From Boesenbergia rotunda (taxonomy: Eukaryota; Streptophyta; Magnoliopsida; Zingiberales; Zingiberaceae): a stretch of 64,000 nucleotides of DNA. The stretch's first letter is position 1. Every line of letters begins with the position of its first letter. The notes below the pieces were generated by a model. It saw only the letters and a list, made by a program, of their open reading frames with translations, searched no databases and was not told where the DNA came from. The translations under genes were made by a program, and so were the position numbers. Of the stretch, positions 23,691 to 33,807 are shown one piece after another. The stretch covers positions 124,001 through 188,000 of the forward strand of contig JAGFNQ010009950.1 of the NCBI GenBank assembly GCA_024364735.1. Direction: 5' to 3'.

Positions 23691-24376
23691 TACCCATTTT
23701 TAATATTTTCATGATATAAATATTTATGTATATAAATAATTAACATTAACACAAATAAAAATTTTAAATTGAAATTAAAGTGTTAATCAATAATTGACAA
23801 TTTTTTTGCAATACAAGACTATCAAATTAGTCACCTCAAAAAATATCTATGCACTAATCACAATCACAAATGTACCCAATGTATTTAGTTTAAGAACTAG
23901 TAAAAAATTACAATCTCTCCTAAAGCCTAAAGCAAAACATAACCAAACTTCAGAACTTTACTGCATCTTCAATCTTCAACCGTCACATCTTAAACAAAAT
24001 CCAATATTCATGTGACCTACAAAAAAAAATCATATATTAATTAGTTTGTGTAAATAAAACCATAACTCTTAGACATGTCTTGGTGCAAGATAATTGAAAA
24101 GGAGGTATCTATTACTTTCCATATAAACATAAAACCATAATTCTTGGATTTGAAAATTTGCAAGGTAATTGAAAAAATGGCATCTATTACTTTCATAAAG
24201 ATCCCAAATATTTAGGTTTTCCCAATTAATTGAAGAAGTAAACAAAATCCAAGCGTTGTATGTGATGGCATGCAAATGAATTTCAGGTGAGTGTGTATTT
24301 CTCCATCTACTAATCCAGTTCGCCCATATCAACTATCACTGTGAGACAAACAAAGAATCACAGTAACTATTCTAAC

Positions 24377-24762
24377 CTGCGGTAAGCTCATCAACTCAAG
24401 AACAACTTTTCTGGGAGTCAATTTATTGTCAATAATGCGAGCAACTGCAGTTAGAACTGGCATTTTTACATGGTACTTCTCAGCCAATGCAATAACTGCC
24501 CCAGCTGTGGATACTCCTTCAGCAACCTACAGAGTAAAAGGAAAATGATAGTCAAGTTGATAGTAGATTTTGCTTCAATCTATTGTTAGAGATAAAGAGA
24601 TATATCTGAAACCTGATTCATTGAACCCAGTATATCATCAAGCTTCTCTCCTGATCCAAGCCGCAATCCGACAGTTCGATTTCTTGAAAGATTAACAAAA
24701 CATGTAAGCATAATGTCCCCAGATCCTGATAGTCCAGTAAGTGTTGTTGGCTTTGCTCCCAT
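24377..24762 (-). pseudogene. captured plastid-type glycerol-3-phosphate dehydrogenase, C-terminal exons
   Basis: Two exons of 150 bp each are bounded by AG/GT splice sites. Exon 24613-24762 encodes MGAKPTTLTGLSGSGDIMLT through LDDILGSMNQ. Exon 24377-24526 encodes VAEGVSTAGAVIALAEKYHV through VVLELMSLPQ. These match the C-terminal domain of plant NAD-dependent glycerol-3-phosphate dehydrogenase of the SFD1/GLY1 type, which makes glycerol-3-phosphate for plastid lipids. No in-frame stop is seen in the two exons. The next sequence after the last exon does not give a recognisable final exon. The 4-kb fragment is inside the CACTA element, so it is not the native gene. Confidence 0.93.
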
Positions 24763-25932
24763 CTTCGAGATAAAACGAAAAATTGTCACCCTTTAGAAAT
24801 AAAACGCTACAGTGAATATATGCAATAGAGGACAGGATAGGATGAGAATCTATCCACTTCAAATATATTAAAAGTAGAAAAAAAAGAACCAGAAATAAAC
24901 AAATTAATTTCATTGAAACTGTTCATAACTGATGACAAACCATAGGTATTTAAAATAACGTGAAGCGGAATCAATAGATAGCATCCACTTAAAATAGTGT
25001 AAGCCATGCTTAGGACAAGCATAAGTACATCGTGATTCATTTACAAGGAAGGCTCTCAAATCACAAAACATGAGCAGATAAATAAATGCAAGAATACAAA
25101 AAAATAAAATATTGATGAATTGCCAACAAACAATATATAAGTAGCAGCAAATCCACAAGGCTTAAGTCTTTCACAACTAACATTTCAAACCAGCAAAGGT
25201 TATTAGTCATCAAGCATGATGTACTATCCCAATGGTCAAAACATATTTTACCTATTTTTTCGTCTCTTTTTGTGTACATTACAGTAATATAAACAAACAA
25301 AAGACAAAATATGCAAATTGTTGGAGTAATGACTAATATACAAATTAACATAAGATAAAGTCAACTTTTGGCAATGTATGGCAGTCCTTTGGAGCTATTC
25401 TGACAAACCAGAAGCAGAACAGTTACTAGATAGGTGAATCAGGAATACAACACATACTTGTTTCTAGGTATAGATTCTAACATTGCCTAATAACAGATGC
25501 CAATAACATGCAACATATCTCAAGAATGAAAGCACATGTTTATTGTGAAAGAATGGTGAAGACATTTTCCCATGTCTTCAATTTCCTTGATGCCCATTTC
25601 AAGTCCCAATATTTCTACAAAACATCCAATTTAGAATATACAAATGCACCTCTAAAGTAATAGCACCTAAAGAATTTCATACATCTGAGCAATCGAGAGC
25701 ATCATGTTAACACTGCATATTTGCTTAGATGTAATCTAACCAAAAACAAAAAAAAAAAATCTAATGTTCAAATGTAGATTTTCACCTTATCACTCGAGGT
25801 TTTATTACTCAATCACTATACCCAATGGGGCATTACTTTTGCCAAGGAATGTACTGAAAAGCAAGCAATGTAAGCATTCTACAGAAACATGTGCTTGTAT
25901 GTCAAACAGATCTAATGAATAGGATAGCCTAC

Positions 25933-26043
25933 TTGGATAACATAATTCCCATATTGGTCCTGCGCCAAATCGCAAACAGACTGCATGATCTCATCCATCA
26001 TAATGCGTTGAGTTTCTGGATCATCACAGTACTCCAGCACTCT
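25933..26043 (-). pseudogene. captured Pumilio (PUM-HD) exon
   Basis: A 111-bp segment bounded by an AG acceptor and a GT donor encodes 37 residues: RVLEYCDDPETQRIMMDEI, then MQSVCDLAQDQYGNYVIQ. This is the typical Puf-repeat pattern of plant Pumilio RNA-binding proteins. The frame is intact. It lies between exons of the dehydrogenase and on the same strand. Its phase (0) does not match the upstream dehydrogenase exon, which ends in phase 2, so a spliced fusion of the two would shift frame. Confidence 0.92.
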
Positions 26044-26459
26044 CTGCCATAATTAATAGTACACATATACAAGTGAAATCAGGATACACATATAATAGTA
26101 TTTAAAATACTGATGACAAACCATCTTGATCAGAGATATTTTTTCCCCTTTGAGAGAGAGGCCCAAAGCCTGTTTATGTTTTAAATATGGGATGTATTTA
26201 CAAGATGCGGCGGAGTGTGAGAGCCTACACAGAGATTAAACAAAGACATTTATGCTGATTTTTCTGCAGACAAACCATAGTTTTCGTATTAACTATTGAA
26301 AGACTACTTGTATTGTCTCGGCTACCACTAAAACATGGATTAAAAACCATATGGGGCATATCTAGAAAATTTTCTGATGATGATGATTCTGGATGAACCA
26401 GCATGTATGAGTTTTTAAAAATAAGAAATAAATAACATAAAATTGAAAGTTTTCTTTAC

Positions 26460-26898
26460 CTTGAGGAGCTTATCCTCAGGTTTGGGGAAGCTAATAATTG
26501 CTGAGCTGCTCTTGCCAACTTTTTGTCTTTTGATGCAACCACCATTGCTGCAACCCCAAAGGTCATTAGAAAACTCTTAGCTTCTGGAATGAAAACAATG
26601 CAAACATGGGAGTCTAGCATCTGTAGAGTTTGAATATTATTAATAAGTGAATGTTAACATGTGAGCGTGACAGAACCTAGTTTTAGTCAAATGAATGGGG
26701 CAATATATATCATATATATCAACATCATCATGCAACAGAAAAAACATAATAATTACCCATTAATGGCACAAAGCATACCTGTTGGCATCTTGCCCATCAA
26801 CTCTATTGCAAAAGAAGGACCAGATAACACAACAAATGGTTGACGAGGGTTTCTTAACGCACACGGAATGATTTGAGACATTGTCGATTCCCCCATCT
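26460..26898 (-). pseudogene. captured glycerol-3-phosphate dehydrogenase, middle exons
   Basis: Exon 26779 to about 26898 encodes MSQIIPCALRNPRQPFVVLS and GPSFAIELMGKMPT, ending with a GT donor. Exon 26460-26547 (88 bp) continues AMVVASKDKKLARAAQQLLA to the phase-2 donor after ISSS. The splice phases fit each other. The next exon of the native gene, which holds the GALKN catalytic-lysine segment, is absent between here and 24762; the Pumilio exon is found there. N-terminal NAD-binding exons were not found. Confidence 0.92.
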
Positions 26899-27879
26899 CA
26901 AAATGAAACAGGTAATAACTCATTTGACATGTAATTATGTATTTTAAGTTTACAAAGGAAATAATAAAACTCATTTTCTTCCAATGTTTCCTTCCACCTA
27001 ATGTAATCAATTATGAATTTGTCCTCCAAATATTATAATCACAATATTATAATTTATCATATCCTAGTAACAATCAACATGTTTAGCAAATACATTTTTT
27101 TAATTTCAAGGCAATTAATGCGAGTATGATGTAAAAATAAAATGAAAATGCTTTGTTGCTTAGCCTAGTAGAATGTTTGAAGAACTTCTCGAAGTAATTT
27201 ACATGTGCTTAGCCTTGCACAATGATATCAACATTTTAAGCTCGAATTTGAATTTGTAACTAAATATCAGAAGGGTAGCATCAAACTGACAATCAAATAT
27301 CAAATGGAAGATACAATTCAATATTGTATGTATACAAATATTAAACTGATAGCAAATATGCTGAATACAACTTTCAGTTTTCTAGTTGCCATTTCTTCGT
27401 CTCCAACACAACAAAATAGGAATCAACAAAGAAATCAGGCTACTTATTGAAGAATGCTCGATATGCCATAAGTTTGAAAAATTATCTGACTGTCAAGGAG
27501 GAGATACTGAGAAAGCATTGATTCACTACAGAAAACAAATCATGTTTGTGTATTATGCCAAAATATCACGCATCAGTTTTTCAAGAGCTGCAAAAAAAAA
27601 TTAAAAATGAGACTCCTTTAGATATACAGATTACTGATTTTATGCTTCTGAAGTTGTGGTAGTAGTTCATAAAGCTTGTGCTAACTCTGTAAATGAGACA
27701 TTGTTACCCTACTTCGGTGGTCCAACTTCCCTCTCCAACCCTGTAAAGGAGCAAGTCTCTTCTACCAACCTCTAACAGATACTTAGCAGACTTTCAAATG
27801 GCATGAAAGAAATACATACAGTACGATAGGAATGGTTAATATACGTACCTCTTCTTCTGCCGCCTAGAGGTATCCCTCC

Positions 27880-28340
27880 TCTAAGGATTAGTTCGTAAGC
27901 ACTTTTGTTTGAGCAAGTTCAACTTGAACGCACCCGTGGGCAGATGGCGTGGCAGGGAGGAGCGCCGCGCGTGGGGAGGCGCTCGCACAGCCCAGAGCGC
28001 GCTGGTGGAGGTGCGCTGGTTGGAGGCGCTCGCGTACGGGGACGGCCGATAGAGCAGGGGCACGCTGGTGGAGGTGCGATGGTTGGAGGCACTCGCATAG
28101 GTGGAGGGGCAAGCAGGGAGCGAGGGAGAAAACAAAATTAGGTTTCGGGCGTGAGGGTGGAGATGAAAAGGAGGGACGACGCAAGCTCGCGCGCTGCGAT
28201 TTTGAGTATTGCCGCTCGGATTTGCAGTTTTGCCGTTGCCGATTTAGGGTTCGCGCTTCGCGTAGGAAGGAGAGGGGATTAATTAAGGTTCATGTTCGCG
28301 CGATTAAGTTGAGAAGGAATAGGTTCGCGCGATTAAGTTG
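27880..28340. other. GC-rich segment in the CACTA interior, probably captured
   Basis: In contrast to the AT-rich rest of the element, this stretch is GC- and CpG-rich and has a 62-bp near-duplication (gctggtggaggtgcg at 28001 and 28063). On the minus strand a long open frame ends at a possible GT donor (agaagaaGAGGTACGT, near 27850). It looks like a captured 5' exon or promoter region of some gene. The encoded sequence is not one I recognise. Confidence 0.45.
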
Positions 28341-28394
28341 AGAAGGAATTGGTTGAGATTTATTTTAATAATTAATTAAATAATTAAATAATTT

Positions 28395-28581
28395 ATTTTA
28401 ATAAGAAAATGTTTAGATTTATAATGACATTTATAAAATATGTCATAATAAAGGGTTTAATCAGACATTTTAATTATAAAATTAATCTGTTTTAATAAGT
28501 GTCATTATAATTAGTTTATAATGACATTTATCATTAAGTGTCATAAATTAAATGTCACAATAGGTCTTTTTTCTTGTAGTG
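28395..28581. repeat. right subterminal repeats and TIR of the CACTA element
   Basis: ATGACATTT, AAATGTCA and AGTGTCAT motifs in both orientations mirror the left end and finish with the terminal TTTTTTCTTGTAGTG. Confidence 0.85.
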
Positions 28582-30235
28582 TCTTTCCGTTTATTTTCCG
28601 CTGCACTAACGCTCTGAGTCTAGAACGAAGATTTGAAAAGTTTATGATTTTCGCAAGAAAGATTTACGGTCGATATTCACCCCCCCTCTATCGACGGCAC
28701 TAGTCCTCCACAATCTAGGGCTAATGAAAAGGTAATTGGTATATTGGTTAATCTTTTGCCTAATAGTGTTTTGAGTGGTGTAGATAAATATGAGAATGCT
28801 TATGAATTATGGGATAAGATAGAAGAAATCTATAGAAACCCTCCACGAGGTCAATCAGTGGAAGAGCCCGAGGAAGTGAGCTCAATAGCTCAAGAAGAGG
28901 AAGAAGAGAGTGAGAGATCATCAACTTCCTCTAGGGGAAATGAAGAAAAAGAAAAAGTAATGGAATTGTTATCATCCAAGGAGGAAGAAGTGTCCACATC
29001 CTCAAGTGTGGAAGAAAGTGAAAAATCATTAACTTCCTCAAGAGAAGAAGAGGATGTATCAAATTCAAGAGTTGAGGGGGAGGAGAGACCCTCATCTATA
29101 CCGGAATAAGAGGAAGCATCCACATCATCCAAGGTTGAAGAAGAAGTCAACCTAGCCTCCACCTCCACCAAAGCAAAGAAAAAGGACCATATCACATGTT
29201 TTGGATGCAATGAAAAGGGGCACTACAAGGACAAGTGCCCATTAGGTAAAAAGGAGGTAAAATCTAAACTCATTTTAAATTCTCTTAAATCTAATGTGGG
29301 TTGTAGGATTGGAGAAGCCCAAGAGAAAGGAAGAAAAATTTGATACTTCACATGTGGAGAGCTAGGGCACTACCACACCACGTGTCCAAGAAAAGGAGAC
29401 TTAAAGAAATTGGGACACATGAGAAGATGGGAGAAGGAGGAAAAGAAGAAAAGAAGCCCACGTCAAGGAGGAACTACAAGGGTAAGGGAAGTAATTCCTA
29501 ACCCTAAGTTAAACTGTAATTCAAATTCAAGTTCCTCTATGCATGATAAAAATAGAGTTAATTATTCATCCATGCATGCTAGAATTAATGAAAATTGTTT
29601 GCTTGTGCATAAACATGGTTTTAAATATCATGATAGGAATAAGAGTAATAAGGTAGATCATAACCCTAGGAAAATTATTTGCATGCATCATGATAGACCT
29701 AAGACTTTTGTACCTAAGGATCAAGGCATTAACCCCAAGAAGGGGAGACACATGCCTAGAAGATGGGTAGGTCTATGAATGTCCAAGGTGAACATATGGA
29801 TTCTAGGATTAAAAATCTAAAAAAGGAAAATCAAGCCTTGAGGGAAAGGCTTGATACATTGGAAAAGACCCTAGAAAGATTCAAGGTTGGATCAAAGGGT
29901 TTAGACATGGTGTTGGGTAGTCTAAAACCCAACTATGATAGATCAGGTTTGGGATACCGACCTAGAGTCTCCAATGCCAACAAAAAGAAATATGCTGGGA
30001 AAGCATATGATTATGGCAAGAAGGAGAAATCCAAAAATGGAAAGAGGGTGTCATTCAAAGGGAAAGAAAAGGACTTAACCAAAGACAAAGTGTCTAAGGT
30101 TAAGAGGGTTAGATTTGTAGGCCAAGAATCATCGGAGGCACACCGGTGTGGTCTAGTGTGGATTGAGTCACCTAGGGAGGTGGCTAAGGCTAAGAGCTCA
30201 AGGGGGAGCTCTAGGAGCCTTTGGGGTCCATGGTG

Positions 30236-31160
30236 AATGGATCTCGGGAAACTTTCTCCTAGGAAATTAGATGAAATGTGCCAAAAGGGTTGGAAGACTT
30301 GGGTAAGTCTTCATCCTAGAGAATTGGCACATTAAATGGAGTTTTAGGGAGAAAAAGATGGAAATAGGGTTATATTCGATAAAATTAAGGTTTAATGGGA
30401 AAATACCATATAATTCAGTGCTAAAAGTGTATCATGGCCAGGTATTAGAAGATATATCAAGGAAAGGCCACAATTAGGACTTTTGGAACAAGGTTAAATG
30501 ATACAACTTAGGATAAGTTGAGTTTCGTGCCAATCTTGGGATTTGGAGTATATTTATTTGGAAACATATTTTTCCCAAGTAGACTTAGATTCCACAAATA
30601 TCTCCACGAAAGTTTAGATTTTTTGGAGATTTGTGGAATTAATTAGGCATTTTTGAATTTGGGCTGAAAACTTGAAATTCAGGTATCAGTCGACTGCCCT
30701 GGGGGGCAGTCGATTGATTCGAGTGAATTCAGCCCTGGGACCATTCTATTCGTTTTGGCAATCGATTGCCCTGGGGGCAGTCGACTAATCCATAAGGCTT
30801 AAGTGAAAAAGGCATATTGGATAATCAGAATTACAAAATTGAAATCATAGGAAAGGGTCATATTGTCTTATGAGAATTTATGTCATTATATGGTTAAAGG
30901 TAATAAATCATTATTGGATGATAGGATATGACTTTGAATCAAATTCCTTATTTATGTTGTCGTACTCTTTGAATAAAGGTTTACTTGGTGATTGAATGTT
31001 GGTTGTATGAGATAAGGCTTTATTAATATCATGAAATTAAAGGAGGATTGATGAGTGCTTAAGGTTCATTGGATGGTATTGAATGATAAGTTTTTGATGG
31101 ATGAAAGGATATGGAGGTTTCCCATATGTATCTATGATTAAGAGATAAAAAGGGGGAGAC
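30236..31160 (+). other. 3' non-coding region and polypurine tract of element B
   Basis: No ORF. It shares text with the minus-strand region 33440-32880 of element B' (for example the tgtgccaaaagg region and the GTCGACTG repeats at 30686-30790). It ends with AAAAAGGGGGAGAC at about 31147. The homology to B' stops at agtcgactaatcc (about 30792) and picks up again in the last 100 bp before the purine tract, so B lacks the extra ORF found in B'. Confidence 0.7.
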
Positions 31161-31472
31161 TTTTTAATCCCCCTTCTAATCCCTTAACTCAAAACATATA
31201 CATATACATGCAAATTTCCTTATGCCCATAATAGCAAGATCATATCATTCAATACAAGCAATATCAAGCCATGAATTAAAACTTCATATAAGCAATATGG
31301 AGGCATACATAAAAAGTTCCATATAAAGCCATGCAAAAAGATAGATAAGTGTCACAAGGGCCATAGCCCCGAAGTATTCAAGCATTACAATGCCAAATTA
31401 AGTATTTGAGAGATAAATAAACTGCCTAAGCTAGAGATACTCTCAACATAAACACCATCAACTCAATCTGAA

Positions 31473-32526
31473 CTACATGTCATCGCCTAGAGGAGGAGGA
31501 GGAGGACCCTGGTATGCCAGATCCCACCGCTACATCATCGCATACATATCTGTCTGCTGCTGTTGAAAACCGTGAAAGCCCTCCCGGAGGCCGTGAACCT
31601 CTACCTCCAGCCTAAAGAACCGCTCCTCTGAAATCCCTGCAGTAGCAGCCTCCTCATCATCATCTGAACTGGAAGAAGTAGGATGTTGTCGCCAGACCAT
31701 CACTCCCTGCTGACACTCAATCCCTGCCAGGGAGAGTTGCTTAGAGCCGATCTAGTCATAATCATTGGACAAATTATGCTTCTGACCTCTAGTGGTGATA
31801 AACCCTTTGGACTTGAAGAACTCGGTCAAAATGTGGCAAAATGACATGTAGAGTTTTATATTGACATCATGGGAAAAATGGACAATGGATGTAAAAATAT
31901 GCAAAGCAATGTTAATATTGAACCTCCTCTCCAGGCGTACATCATCACCAAGTGAGGCAGTCGAATCTTCGACCGCCCCTTAGTGACAATCGGTAAGATG
32001 CAATCTAGGACAACTTTATATAACACATTACTAGCTAGGCTCATGCGCCTAGCTTCAAAGGTGCGCTGTAGAGGAGGTCTAAGACTCTCAAAATAGTGAC
32101 GGTGAATCTGATCCAAAGTGACATTTGGAAAGGTGAAGGGCTCGACGACTTTTGGAAAATACGTGAATGCACTATTGGAAACCCTACACTCTAAAAATTC
32201 TCCTAATACTGCAGATGAGAAGGGGATGGTGACTTCTGCAACCATGGACTCATAAGTCCAATCATCGGGACTAATGCATGTAAGGTTGGCATAGAACTCT
32301 TTGCACAAGTCAAGGTTAACATAGTGCTGACAATAAACTAGCTGCTCTAACCCAAAATAGGTGATCATCTCAGCAATGGGGGGGAGGGTTTCTCTTAGAT
32401 GTAGGTCCGGTTAAGATACCTACAGCTTATTAATACAAAATCAGTATTTGCAAATTTTCGTCGGTCGGAAAGGAACCGAGATGCCTCCGGATCTACATGA
32501 CCATGTTGAGACGATCTCTCACCCAT
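31473..32526 (-). pseudogene. second ORF of B': 'putative plant transposon protein'-like (broken)
   Basis: The start ATG at 32526 gives MGERSSQHGHVDPEASRFLS. The central part, open from 32368 to 31856, includes LCKEFYANLT, VTIPFSSAVLGEFLECR and a long helical region (SLASNVLYKVVLDCILPIVT). The tail has a Leu/Arg coiled segment (RFFRLEVEVHGLREGFHGF) and ends near 31473. This layout resembles the 'putative plant transposon protein' domain (Pfam PF20167) often seen in repeat-derived plant proteins; the match is by memory of motifs. There are stops near 32400, 31755 and 31530 and at least one frameshift. Function is unknown. It lies downstream of gag on the same strand. Confidence 0.6.
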
Positions 32527-33439
32527 TCTCCTCTTTTGGACAACTCTAAAATGCAATTTACCCATGCATGTACCACAAATTACCCCAAATCAAAGGAAAA
32601 CTAAGAAAAACATGCAAAATGGGACAAGTTAGTTCTGAATCATGAACTAAATGTGAAAAATAAACTACACAAGTAGTTACCATTTTCCCGGACGTTGCAT
32701 GATGAATGTTGATGAAGATTGACTCAAAGAGAAAAGTTCTTCTAGCCCTAGGCTTAGATCTGAGGTAGAGAGAGGCTAGGAAGGTGATTTTAGGGCTTTG
32801 GGAAGGCTTGGAGCAGGAGGGAAGGTCGAGGGAAGGAGAACTCGCAGGGGGTGGCGTTGAAAACCCTAGGTTCGACAACCCCCCGTGCGGCTGTTCCTTT
32901 TAAATTACCCGCGGATTAGTCGACTACCCCAGGGGCAGTCGACTGTGAAACCGAACAGAAAGATAAGTTGACTGCCCCAGGGGAAGTCGACTAGTTTTTT
33001 CGAATTCTTAGTTTCTGATTTGCACTAGACCAGTCGACTGATTTTGAACCAGTCGACCGGTACCCTAATTCCAGTTTTTCTGTCCTAATTTCAGGAACAC
33101 ATCATTAATTTCATAAATCTTCAAAAAATCTGAAATTTCATAGAGAGATTTGTGGAACCTATGTCTACTTGGGAAAAATATATTTCCGAATAAATCTATC
33201 CCCAATCCCAAGATTGACACAAAATTCAAAACTAACTAAATGGTGTCATTGAAACTTGACCTAAAGTTCTAGTTTTGACCTCTTCTTGATGTATCTTCTC
33301 GTACTTAACCACAATTCATCCCTAGCATTGATTTATATGACATCTACACATTGAAAACCAATTTCTATGCAATATAGTCTCATTTTCATCTTTTCATCCA
33401 TAAAACTCCCTTTCTAATGTGCCAACTTCCTAGGATTAA
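32527..33439 (-). other. non-coding region between gag and second ORF of B'
   Basis: Contains GTCGACTG inverted repeats (32916-33060). On the minus strand these are followed by a TTTAAAAGG motif (about 32897-32907), a CT-rich leader, and a possible intron (donor GTAACT near 32685, acceptor TTTTTCTTAG near 32605) before the ORF at 32526. This looks like a separate promoter and 5' UTR for the second ORF, by inference only. The antisense 32558-32878 ORF is not supported. Confidence 0.45.
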
Positions 33440-33802
33440 GACTCACACTAGTCTTCCAAATCCTTTGGCACATTCCACAGTCCATCTAGTCCCCTAGGAG
33501 GAATCCTCCTGAGATCCACTGATAATGGATCCCATCTTGACTTCTAAAGCTCTCCCTTGAGCTCTTAGCCTTAGCCACCTTCCCAGGTGACTCATTTATG
33601 AAGGCAAGACCACACCGGTGTACCTTCGGTGCTTCTTGACCTTCAATTCTCACTCTCTTAATTTTGTATACCTTGTTCTTGGTCAAATTCTTCTTCTCCC
33701 CTTTAAATGACTTTTCCTTGCAATTTTGGCCTTCCCTTTGCTATAATCATATGACATCCTTGCATATGACTTTTCCTTAGCATTTAATCTCCCAGATTGG
33801 TA
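33440..33802 (-). pseudogene. gag C-terminus of B' (continues from 47948)
   Basis: Encodes the basic tail seen in B: NKVYKIKRVRIEGQEAPKVH, RCGLAFINESPGKVAKAKSS. It joins the part at 47953 upstream once element C and one tccta copy are removed (RNDRSDLG, then YQSGRLNAKEKSYARMSYDY). It has a frameshift and a stop near 33690. Confidence 0.75.
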
Positions 33803-33807
33803 TCCTA

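Larger units (their letters stand above)
23222..28581. mobile_element. non-autonomous CACTA (En/Spm) transposon with captured gene fragments
   Basis: The terminal inverted repeats are CACTACAAGAAAAAA at 23222 and its complement ending TTCTTGTAGTG at 28581. The 3-bp target duplication tct (23219-23221 and 28582-28584) is perfect and as expected for CACTA elements. Subterminal regions are full of short direct and inverted ATGACATTT/AAATGTCA motifs. No transposase ORF is present. The interior instead carries exon pieces, in one orientation, of two cellular genes with introns, so capture was from genomic DNA. Confidence 0.96.
21787..28710 (+). mobile_element. SIRE-like solo LTR carrying a nested CACTA transposon
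   Basis: The sequence starts TGTTGGTGCAAG and ends TAGTCCTCCA, with the 5-bp duplication caatc at 21782-21786 and 28711-28715. Without the CACTA element and its TSD copy it is about 1.56 kb. It resembles the LTR of element A in its start, the TATA context (CTATAAAAGGGGCCTCGACC near 22842), GGCGCCC blocks and the CACCCCCCCTCTATCG end. No internal region is present, so it arose by LTR-LTR recombination. It inserted into element B's gag. Confidence 0.93.
21578..30235 (+). pseudogene. gag of element B, split by a solo LTR at 21787-28710
   Basis: Coding parts are 21578-21786 and 28716-30235. The first has YTPPPYDHEDVDYWRMRMKT and PKDKHGKKLRPRYW, typical of copia gag N-termini. The reading continues across the insertion (EQQEQS, then RANEKVIGIL) once the solo LTR and one caatc copy are removed. 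Next come an acidic Ser/Glu stretch, a zinc knuckle CFGCNEKGHYKDKCP (about 29197), a second knuckle-like CGELGHYHTTC (29350), a coiled coil (29810-29880), the motif GSKGLDMVLG and basic repeats ending near 30235. In-frame stops occur at about 21668, 29107 and 29341, with a frame change near 29770. Confidence 0.85.
11958..31160 (+). mobile_element. gag-only copia-type retrotransposon B, with nested insertions
   Basis: Starts with an LTR at TGTTGAGGCAA (11958), has a primer-binding site TGGTATCAGAG at 21511, a long gag with zinc knuckles and coiled coil, a 3' non-coding region and a polypurine tract at about 31147-31160. There is no protease, integrase or RT between gag and the purine tract. 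Insertions at 12067-20594 and 21787-28710 break it up. No 3' LTR follows the purine tract; the related element B' begins there in opposite orientation. It probably depended on another element's pol. Confidence 0.75.

Noticed and set aside
24807..25351. Minus-strand hydrophobic ORFs resembling membrane proteins
   Set aside because: Located in AT-rich intron-like DNA between captured exons; overlapping frames and no conserved motif.
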